Of a stretch of 5,063 nt of DNA, positions 1 to 5,063 are shown piece by piece. Numbering within the stretch: the first letter of the stretch is position 1; every line of letters begins with the position of its first letter. Made by a program: the position numbers and the translations under genes. The notes below the pieces were generated by a model. The model was not told where the DNA came from and did no database searches. It saw only the letters and a program-made list of their open reading frames with translations. This stretch comes from an uncultured Lachnospiraceae bacterium. Lineage in GTDB: Bacteria; Bacillota; Clostridia; Lachnospirales; Lachnospiraceae. The stretch covers positions 1-5,063 of the forward strand of contig CANSYV010000141.1 in the NCBI GenBank assembly GCA_947651335.1. Reading direction: 5' to 3'.

Positions 1-66
1 CCGGCGGATACAGATGAATTTCATCCGCTGCGATTTTCCCGCAGGCCTCTGAAAAATCATCTGTAA
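1..66 (+). CDS. Possible C-terminal end of a convergent plus-strand gene
   Basis: Plus-strand frame 1 is open from the window edge to TAA at 64-66, giving 21 residues that end RRPLKNHL. Base composition changes at this point: positions 1-63 resemble the coding regions, while about 66-117 is clearly A+T-rich, as an intergenic spacer would be. The operon terminator would then lie between two convergent genes. The fragment is too short to assign a family, and a minus-strand frame is also open here, so this is a weak call. Confidence 0.3.
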   Translation, partial: PADTDEFHPLRFSRRPLKNHL

Positions 67-74
67 CAGTATCT

Positions 75-103
75 ATTATAAACGTTACGGAATCACTGCA
101 CAA
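75..103 (-). promoter_or_regulatory. Candidate sigma-70-type promoter reading leftward out of the window
   Basis: The minus strand has TATAAT (80-75), a perfect -10 hexamer, 17 bp after TTGTGC (103-98), which matches three of six positions of the -35 consensus. It lies just past the operon terminator, where a promoter for the next leftward gene could be. Against it, the region is A+T-rich so a chance TATAAT is easy, the -35 is poor, and no start codon with a convincing ribosome site follows before the window ends. Confidence 0.3.
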
Positions 104-114
104 TACTAAACTGC

Positions 115-159
115 AAAAAAGCCGTACGATTCCGATAGCGATTTCGATAGTACGGCTTT
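115..159 (-). terminator. Rho-independent terminator of the operon
   Basis: Reading the minus strand, AAAGCCGTAC (159-150) and GTACGGCTTT (127-118) form a perfect 10-bp stem, followed by a run of six Ts at 120-115 of which three belong to the stem. It begins 11 nt after the dehydrogenase stop codon, the expected place for the end of the operon. The loop is unusually long, 22 nt, and carries ATCG repeated every 6 nt (see findings). On the plus strand the same stem is followed only by TTTCC and then TTTT at 167-170, so termination in that direction would be weaker. Confidence 0.85.
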
Positions 160-170
160 CCAATCATTTT

Positions 171-1190
171 CTACAGCTCCGGGTAAATCACCACCTCCAT
201 GGCCTCCCCTCTTTGCATGGCTTCAATCCCCTTTTTAAAATCATCGAGAACAATCCTGTGGGTAATCAGATCGTCCAAATCTAACAGTCCGCTCTCCAGC
301 AGTTTCACCGTATCCGGCATGGCGTACCGGCCGATATAGCTTCCGAAAACTGTCAGCTCTTTCAATGTAATCTGGCTCTGGTTGATGTTCTGGCGTGCCG
401 CCTGGTTGTTTCCAAACAGGAGAATCCTTCCCCCGCACCGGGCACAGGCTATAGCGTCATCTGCCAGTGTCCCCACTGCGTCTACCACCACATCGGCCCC
501 CATACCGCCGGTCTCCTCCTTCACTCGTTCCACAAGCTGTTCTTTTCCCGGGTTGACCACTGCATCCGCCCCGCTTTTTACCGCAAAACGGCTCCGATAC
601 TCTGACATTTCAGACATGAGCACTCTCCCGGCGCCGTTTAATCGGAACAGTCTGGCAAAATACTGGCCGATGGGGCCTCCTCCCAAAATGAGAACGGATT
701 CCCCCGGAAGCAGCCTCACTTTATCCACTGCGCTGAGAACGCAGTTCAGCGGTTCCGCGAATATTGCCCTTTCCGCTGGCATCTCCTGAGAGATTTTCAC
801 TGCTGCCCGCTCCGGGACTACAATGTATTCCGAAAAAGCCCCGTCCAGATCCACTCCCTGAGTGGTCATATTCCGGCACATGTTGGGCATGCCCATTTGG
901 CAGTAACTGCATGTTCCGCAGGACAGATTGGGGTCGTGGACAAAGCGGTCTCCCGGGGAAAAGGCTGTGACAGCCTTCCCGGTCTTCACCACCCGGCACA
1001 CCATTTCATGGCCGATGGTAACCCCTTTCTCTGCCTGTATTCCCGGTGGGTCGGCCAGTATATGTACATCCGAACCGCAGATACTGGAGCACTCGATCTT
1101 TGCCAGTATGTCATCATCGTTTCTTATATCCGGGATGGGCTTTTCCACCACCTGGTATTCCCCGATGTCCTTTAAAATCACTGCTTTCAT
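171..1190 (-). CDS. Zinc-dependent medium-chain alcohol/polyol dehydrogenase
   Basis: A cytoplasmic NAD(P)-dependent oxidoreductase of the zinc MDR family (sorbitol dehydrogenase, threonine dehydrogenase and relatives), interconverting a hydroxyl and a carbonyl group. At 339 residues it is full length. The N-terminal GroES-like domain carries probable catalytic zinc ligands C38 (SICGSD), H61-E62 (GHE) and E146 (AEPL). All four structural-zinc cysteines are present: C91, C94, C97 and C105 (CX2CX2CX7C). The Rossmann fold has GGGPIG (170-175), and the acidic residue E194 at the end of the second strand favours NAD over NADP. The start ATG at 1190 is clear: AAGGAG sits 7 nt upstream. It is the last gene of the operon, 61 bp after the URO-D-like gene and 11 nt before the terminator stem. 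Next to a sugar importer, a sugar or polyol substrate is likely, but the sequence does not say which one. Confidence 0.95.
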   Translation of the reverse strand: MKAVILKDIGEYQVVEKPIPDIRNDDDILAKIECSSICGSDVHILADPPGIQAEKGVTIGHEMVCRVVKTGKAVTAFSPGDRFVHDPNLSCGTCSYCQMGMPNMCRNMTTQGVDLDGAFSEYIVVPERAAVKISQEMPAERAIFAEPLNCVLSAVDKVRLLPGESVLILGGGPIGQYFARLFRLNGAGRVLMSEMSEYRSRFAVKSGADAVVNPGKEQLVERVKEETGGMGADVVVDAVGTLADDAIACARCGGRILLFGNNQAARQNINQSQITLKELTVFGSYIGRYAMPDTVKLLESGLLDLDDLITHRIVLDDFKKGIEAMQRGEAMEVVIYPEL

Positions 1191-1197
1191 ATGTCTG

Positions 1198-1203
1198 CTC
1201 CTT
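1198..1203 (-). promoter_or_regulatory. Ribosome binding site of the dehydrogenase gene
   Basis: AAGGAG on the minus strand, 7 nt before the ATG at 1190-1188. This is the cleanest Shine-Dalgarno in the window and fixes the dehydrogenase start. It also shows that this gene, unlike the overlapping genes upstream, can recruit ribosomes on its own. Confidence 0.8.
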
Positions 1204-1211
1204 ATCTGTCT

Positions 1212-1226
1212 GCCTTGTCAAAAGGC
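1212..1226 (-). other. Small hairpin between the URO-D-like and dehydrogenase genes
   Basis: In the 61-bp gap, GCCTT (1226-1222) and AAGGC (1216-1212) on the minus strand form a 5-bp stem with a 5-nt loop. No T-run follows, so it is not a standard terminator. It could mark an RNA processing or stability point, or be chance. Nothing else is evident in this gap apart from the dehydrogenase ribosome binding site. Confidence 0.25.
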
Positions 1227-1251
1227 TTCCACAATCTTCGTAAACCTACAG

Positions 1252-2607
1252 TTATATCTGCCCCCGGCACAGCTCTGTGACGATCTCCACCCACCGCCAC
1301 AGCCTGGAAGGGTCGTATTTCACGGTGCTGATGTCTTTGATGATAATCTCCACATTGCAGTCTTTCAGCGCCTCCAGTTTTGCCGTCACATCCTTTACCA
1401 CCGCTTTTTCATCAAAATGGTCAAAGGCAAAGACCGCTGAGGAAGGCTTCAATGACACCACATAGTTTCTCCCCAGGACTTCTGCCATGTGAGCGGGGTC
1501 TGACCAGGGACTGCAGGAAACTTTTCTCAGATTTTTCACCTGTCCGATCACATCCATTTTGTGATCCAGGCGCTCACAGCATCCATAGTAACTCAGCCCA
1601 AACCGTTCCAGCCAGGGTTTTTCATAGGGCAGGCAGAATTCCTCCTGCATGTCCGGGGACACGGACGTGAAGAACTGGCTGGCGCAGGCTCCCCACATCT
1701 GGCTGCACTTCATTCCCGTCATCTGTCCTCTGCCCAGCTGGCCGCTGTATCCGTAGGCCCCTGAACCGATGCGGGAATTGATGCTGTTGCTTCCCAGGCA
1801 TCCCAGGGCCTCGTACTGATCCAGGGCTCCCATATAGGCATCTGTGATTTTCTTCATGGAAGCGTGGATCAAATCCGGGTCCATCACTGTATTCATCAGC
1901 AGTTCATTGGTCCCCATATACATCACCACATCGTCAATGGGGGCAAACCAGAAGCCCTGGACTCCCTTCATCTCCACGGGAACCACCCCGCCGAAGATTT
2001 CCTCGTATGCCGCCCGGGTTTGTTCTGTCTTTTCCCGGTCCAGGGTGACCACCGGAGTCACAATCTGTTCCAGGTCTTCCTCGCAGGTAATGACGGGAAT
2101 AAACTTGTGGCCCACAATGTGATTGTCCGCATCTGTGGATGCTGTTTCCTCTGATATATTCAGCCCGATACCCGAATTTTCAATGATCATGGGGGAATAG
2201 AAAACTGGCTCCAGCACCATGTCCCCGGGCATATGCTTCCACAGGTAGATTCTCCGCCTCAGTTCTTCCTCAATCCGCTGGGTAAAGGGCGAGGAGGTGC
2301 GAAGGGTCAGCTCATCTTCCACATTCAGCTCATGCCAGGGCATTTCATTGTGCCATACCATAGGCCGTGTCCTCTCCAGGTCATTGAGTTTTCCCCAAAG
2401 CCGCGCGTTCTCTTTTTGTATTGGAAGGCTGGCGTATTCCATATACTGCGCCCCCAGTTCCCGGATAATGGAAATATCCTCCTGTGTATAGTCAACGGGA
2501 CGGTATTCATACACCGTATCATTGGAAACAGCTGTCCCCGGGGCATCAAATGCCGCATGGGTTGTCATGTTATCTGTCATTGTTTCAATCCGCCTTTCTT
2601 CACGCAT
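1252..2607 (-). CDS. URO-D / corrinoid methyltransferase superfamily protein of unknown substrate
   Basis: The protein resembles the uroporphyrinogen-decarboxylase superfamily, which also includes corrinoid methyltransferases such as MtaA, MtbA and CmuA. It belongs to a subgroup I recognise from Firmicutes that is often labelled only as URO-D-like. From the ATG at 2607 it has 451 residues, longer than haem-pathway HemE (about 350), and its context is not haem synthesis. Recognisable parts are the helix around MDPDLIHASMKKITDAYMG (242-260), the glycine-rich loop SRIGSGAYGYSGQLG (278-292), SPDMQEEFCLPYEKPWLERFG (roughly 317-337), the YYGCCE motif (340-345) with H349 close by, NLRKVSCSPWSD (359-370), and a C-terminal IIIKDISTVKYDPSRLWRW (421-439). 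C343/C344 and C417 are possible metal ligands by analogy with the His-X-Cys...Cys zinc site of the methyltransferases; this is inference. Start is uncertain: ATG 2607 overlaps the permease gene by 8 bp but has a weak ribosome site, while ATG 2580 (442 residues) lies 9 nt after AAAGGCGG. No corrinoid-protein gene is visible. Confidence 0.85.
   Translation of the reverse strand: MREERRIETMTDNMTTHAAFDAPGTAVSNDTVYEYRPVDYTQEDISIIRELGAQYMEYASLPIQKENARLWGKLNDLERTRPMVWHNEMPWHELNVEDELTLRTSSPFTQRIEEELRRRIYLWKHMPGDMVLEPVFYSPMIIENSGIGLNISEETASTDADNHIVGHKFIPVITCEEDLEQIVTPVVTLDREKTEQTRAAYEEIFGGVVPVEMKGVQGFWFAPIDDVVMYMGTNELLMNTVMDPDLIHASMKKITDAYMGALDQYEALGCLGSNSINSRIGSGAYGYSGQLGRGQMTGMKCSQMWGACASQFFTSVSPDMQEEFCLPYEKPWLERFGLSYYGCCERLDHKMDVIGQVKNLRKVSCSPWSDPAHMAEVLGRNYVVSLKPSSAVFAFDHFDEKAVVKDVTAKLEALKDCNVEIIIKDISTVKYDPSRLWRWVEIVTELCRGQI
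2589..2596 (-). promoter_or_regulatory. Possible ribosome binding site for the URO-D-like gene (alternative start 2580)
   Basis: AAAGGCGG on the minus strand, one mismatch from AAAGGAGG, ending about 8-9 nt before the ATG at 2580. If it is the site used, the protein starts MTDNMTTH and lies 19 bp after the permease stop instead of overlapping it. The ATG at 2607 has only poor purine matches (GGCGAAAGCGGA) in front of it. Confidence 0.45.
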
Positions 2608-3595
2608 GTTCCGCTTTCGCCTGCTGCATTCTCCTGTTCTTTTCTGCCTGCTGGGTCCGTATCACATCCACCATAACTGCCAGAATCACCACAATCCCCA
2701 CAACAATCTGCTGGATATCAGAAGCCGCGCCCAGAAGATTCAGGCCGTTCTTAATCTCCGCCATAATAATGGCCCCCACAAATGTCCCTGCCATGGTGCC
2801 TTTTCCCCCATTGAAGGAAGCTCCGCCTATGACGCACGCCGCCACAGCGTCCATCTCGTATCCTTCTCCCGCCAGAGGATAGGTGGCTCCCACACGCCCT
2901 ACGAGAATCACCGCCGCAATTCCGCAGAGAAGCCCTGACATCACGTAAGTAAGGGTGAGTGTCCAGTCAATGTTAATACCGGCCAGCCGGGCAGCCTCCT
3001 GATTGCCTCCCACAGAGTAAATCTCCCGGCCGGAAGCCGTCTTATTGAGTATACGGCTGATAATTACGCTGACCACAACCACCGCGATAAAACACACCGG
3101 AATATTCAAAATATTCGCAGACCCCAGCCAGGTCACCGCGCTGGGAAATCCGGACACCTGCTTGGCATCTGTGAGAAACAGTGTGAGCCCCCTCAGAGCC
3201 TCCATCATACCCAGAGTGGAGACAAAGGGGTGGGGAAGCTTCAATTTGGTGAAAAGCAGTCCGTTGACCAGGCCGCAGCACATGCCCACAGCAATGGGAA
3301 GGGCAATCATCAAAAACGGATTGTCCAGGCCTTTCATGTGGAGTAATGTGATCATACCCATGGCAAACCCCACAATGGACCCCTGGGACAGGTCAATCCC
3401 AGCCCCCAGAAGGCAGAACAGCATTCCTGCTCCCACAATAATATTGATGGAGGACTGCCGGAGTATATTCATCAGATTCGTCATTGTCAAAAATTTATCC
3501 GACGCCAGTGAAAGCACCACGGCCAGCAGTACAGCCGCAAGCAGCGGACCTATGACTGTAGATTTCTTTTTGCTCTTTTTCATCCATTTACTCAT
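2600..3595 (-). CDS. Sugar ABC importer membrane permease (RbsC type, BPD_transp_2 family)
   Basis: This inner-membrane subunit of the importer forms the sugar channel, probably as a homodimer docked on the RbsA-like ATPase. The 331-residue protein begins with a basic cytoplasmic tail (MSKWMKKSKKK) and then has a series of hydrophobic segments, for example about 15-31, 50-66, 96-117, 164-182, 213-236, 250-283 and 293-311. Family motifs are visible: GIDLSQGSIVG (66-76), the cytoplasmic ATPase-contact loop GREIYSVGGNQEAARLAGI (189-207), and VIGGASFNGGKGT (255-267). Length is typical of RbsC. I chose the ATG at 3595-3593, although the frame is open further upstream, because it gives a normal N-terminus and lies 11 nt after GGGGAGG. 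A second ATG at 3583-3581 would remove four residues. The start lies inside the end of the ATPase gene (ATGAGTAA), which fits translational coupling. The C-terminus is charged (QQAEKNRRMQQAKAEHA). Confidence 0.95.
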   Translation of the reverse strand: MSKWMKKSKKKSTVIGPLLAAVLLAVVLSLASDKFLTMTNLMNILRQSSINIIVGAGMLFCLLGAGIDLSQGSIVGFAMGMITLLHMKGLDNPFLMIALPIAVGMCCGLVNGLLFTKLKLPHPFVSTLGMMEALRGLTLFLTDAKQVSGFPSAVTWLGSANILNIPVCFIAVVVVSVIISRILNKTASGREIYSVGGNQEAARLAGINIDWTLTLTYVMSGLLCGIAAVILVGRVGATYPLAGEGYEMDAVAACVIGGASFNGGKGTMAGTFVGAIIMAEIKNGLNLLGAASDIQQIVVGIVVILAVMVDVIRTQQAEKNRRMQQAKAEHA

Positions 3596-5063
3596 CTTCC
3601 AAAGCACCTCCCCATGCCGCCCGCATAATATCTTCCTGATTAAAGTGTACACTGTCCCTGTCAATCCGCGCCATAATATGCCCCTCCCGCATCACGATCA
3701 CCCGATGGCACATTCCTAGAATCTCCGGCAGCTCCGAGGACACCATGATGACGCATTTTCCCGCATCCGCCAGCTGTTTCATCACTGCGTATACTTCCAG
3801 TTTTGCCCCTATATCAATGCCCCGGGTGGGCTCGTCAAAGATAAAAATATCCGCGTCAGAGTGAAACCATTTGGCTATGACCACTTTCTGCTGATTTCCC
3901 CCGGAAAGGGTGGCCGTCTCTGTCTCTATGGACGGGGTTTTAATCCGGAATGTCTCCACCGACTCCTTGGCCTGCCTGTCCACTGCCTTGTCATCCACAA
4001 ATAGTTTCGTAAAATTTCTCAAATTGGCCAGACAGATATTTCTGCTCACACTCTGGCTCAGCACCAGCCCCTGTCCCTTCCTGTCCTCTGTGACAAAGGC
4101 AAGCCCTGCTTTGATGGCGTCCTTTGGTTTCTTAAAAGAGACCTTCCTGCCCTTCACATAAATTTCCCCAGAGTCTACGGGGTCGGCTCCGAACAGGCAC
4201 CGGCAGACTTCTGTCCTGCCAGCACCCACCAGCCCGGAAAAGCCCAGGATTTCACCGTAATCCGCCGTAAAACTAACATCTTCGAAAGAGCCGTATCTGG
4301 TGAGATTCTTTACCTCCAGAGCGGTATCTTTCACACGAAAATCAATGTGAGGATAATAGTTTTCCATTTTACGGCCCACCATATAGGTGACCAGCTCATC
4401 TTTCGTAATATCGGAAGACGGCTTTGTAATCACCCGCTCACCGTCCCGCATTACGGTAACCACGTCGCACAACTGGAAAATTTCTTCCAGCTTATGGGAG
4501 ACAAACACAATGGCAAGCCCCTGTTTTTTCAAATCCCTGGTAATGCGGAACAATTCCTGCGTCTCTTTTTCCCCCAGACTGGAGGTGGGTTCGTCAAGAA
4601 TCAGAACCTTCGCGTCCAACAGAACTGCCTTTCCGATCTCGATCATCTGCTGAAGTCCCATGCCCAGTTCCCCGCACAGGGTATCCGGCTCCACTTCCTG
4701 ATGCATGGACTCCATGATCTCCCTGCATTTGTCATTCATAAAACCATAGTCGAGAAATTTCCCCTTTTTCACATAATTCCCTATGAACAGATTGTCCGTC
4801 ACGGACAGGTCTTTCACAATATTCAGTTCCTGATACACACAGGCAATCCCCTGTTTCTTGGCGTCCATGGGGCCTTTAAAGGTGGCTTTTTTCCCGTTCA
4901 GCTCAATTTCTCCCTGGTCTGGAGCGTGAATCCCTGTGAGCACTTTGATCAATGTGGATTTCCCTGCCCCGTTCTCACCGATCAGCCCGTGGATCTCCCC
5001 TCTTTTCAGCTCAAAATCTGACCAACTCAGCGCGTCCCCCTTTTGCGACAGCATGACCACATC
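3588..5063 (-). CDS. Sugar ABC importer ATP-binding protein (RbsA/MglA/XylG type), 5' end outside window
   Basis: This is the cytoplasmic ATPase that powers a ribose/galactose/xylose-type (CUT2) sugar importer. Two nucleotide-binding domains are fused in one chain. Residues are counted from the GTG codon at 5060. Domain 1 has Walker A GENGAGKS (28-35), a Q-loop at Q77, a signature-like LGMGLQQ (132-138) lacking the usual serine, Walker B VLILDEP (152-158) and the H-loop histidine H189. Domain 2 has a degenerate Walker A, GLVGAGRT (276-283, Arg for Lys), an intact LSGGNQQ signature (385-391), Walker B IFIFDEP (405-411), and SSELPE where the H-loop histidine would be. This asymmetry is usual in the family. 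The frame is open to the window edge (GAT before the GTG). Family members have about 20-25 more N-terminal residues, so the gene is cut by the window and the GTG and ATG near the edge are not its start. It overlaps the permease gene by 8 bp. The exact sugar cannot be read from the ATPase. Confidence 0.95.
   Translation of the reverse strand, partial: DVVMLSQKGDALSWSDFELKRGEIHGLIGENGAGKSTLIKVLTGIHAPDQGEIELNGKKATFKGPMDAKKQGIACVYQELNIVKDLSVTDNLFIGNYVKKGKFLDYGFMNDKCREIMESMHQEVEPDTLCGELGMGLQQMIEIGKAVLLDAKVLILDEPTSSLGEKETQELFRITRDLKKQGLAIVFVSHKLEEIFQLCDVVTVMRDGERVITKPSSDITKDELVTYMVGRKMENYYPHIDFRVKDTALEVKNLTRYGSFEDVSFTADYGEILGFSGLVGAGRTEVCRCLFGADPVDSGEIYVKGRKVSFKKPKDAIKAGLAFVTEDRKGQGLVLSQSVSRNICLANLRNFTKLFVDDKAVDRQAKESVETFRIKTPSIETETATLSGGNQQKVVIAKWFHSDADIFIFDEPTRGIDIGAKLEVYAVMKQLADAGKCVIMVSSELPEILGMCHRVIVMREGHIMARIDRDSVHFNQEDIMRAAWGGALEDE
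3607..3613 (-). promoter_or_regulatory. Ribosome binding site of the permease gene
   Basis: GGGGAGG on the minus strand, inside the last codons of the ATPase gene and 11 nt before the ATG at 3595. The spacing is slightly long but the match is strong. It supports the ATG at 3595 over the upstream in-frame candidates. Confidence 0.65.

Noticed and set aside
77..90. A catabolite-responsive-element-like sequence around AACGTT.
   Set aside because: The central CG and flanking As fit, but four of the specified consensus positions do not, and the right half is poor.
93..167. A 24-codon minus-strand reading frame (ATG at 167, TGA at 95-93) starting 3 nt after the dehydrogenase stop and giving a repeated YRNR pattern.
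   Set aside because: It runs through the terminator stem and its pattern is explained by the 6-nt repeat in the loop. There is no ribosome binding site of its own.
1216..1221. A perfect TTGACA on the minus strand upstream of the dehydrogenase gene, as a possible -35 box for an internal promoter.
   Set aside because: At 16-18 bp downstream the sequence is GGAGCA/GAGCAG/GCAGAC, with no resemblance to TATAAT, and this would fall on the ribosome binding site itself.
3045..3719. A long plus-strand open frame opposite the permease and the end of the ATPase gene.
   Set aside because: It spans the junction of two well-supported genes on the other strand and shows no protein-family features; it is a shadow frame.
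4622..4665. The first signature motif of the ATPase (LGMGLQQ) lacks the canonical serine, as a possible sign of a broken gene.
   Set aside because: Variant signatures in one half are common in fused sugar-importer ATPases, and the Walker A, Walker B and H-loop of that domain are intact with no frameshift.
4347..5021. A long plus-strand open frame opposite the ATPase gene.
   Set aside because: It is fully antisense to a clearly conserved ATPase, has no recognisable motifs, and is explained by codon bias in the opposite strand.

Overview
The window reads as a piece of a carbohydrate or polyol uptake-and-catabolism operon. Everything confidently coding is on the minus strand, so the operon runs from the right edge of the window to the left. 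Base composition near 50% GC, purine-rich Shine-Dalgarno sites (AAGGAG, GGGGAGG), tight gene packing and the protein types together suggest a member of the Clostridia, most likely a gut Lachnospiraceae-type Firmicute. That placement comes from general resemblance, not from a search.

Layout in transcription order. (1) 5063-3588: the ATPase of a ribose/galactose/xylose-type ABC importer, two fused nucleotide-binding domains. Its first roughly 20-25 residues lie beyond the right edge. (2) 3595-2600: the matching RbsC-type membrane permease, overlapping the ATPase gene by 8 bp. (3) 2607-1252: a uroporphyrinogen-decarboxylase/corrinoid-methyltransferase superfamily protein, not the haem-pathway enzyme, overlapping the permease gene by 8 bp if the first ATG is used. 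(4) 1190-171: a zinc-dependent medium-chain alcohol/polyol dehydrogenase with its own good ribosome binding site, after a 61-bp gap. A strong hairpin with a T-run at 159-115 closes the operon 11 nt after the last stop codon.

The leftmost ~115 bases hold no certain gene. They may contain the end of a convergent plus-strand gene (stop at 64-66) and a promoter-like TTGTGC-17-TATAAT on the minus strand. These readings compete and neither is secure.

Working together: the importer would bring in a small sugar, polyol or sugar-like compound, the dehydrogenase would oxidise or reduce it, and the URO-D-like protein would act on it in an unknown way. Methyl transfer is one possibility. The solute-binding protein, any second permease, any regulator and any corrinoid protein are not in the window and would have to lie upstream of 5063. 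The most interesting element is the URO-D-like protein with its GCCE motif placed between a sugar importer and a dehydrogenase. The rest is conventional.
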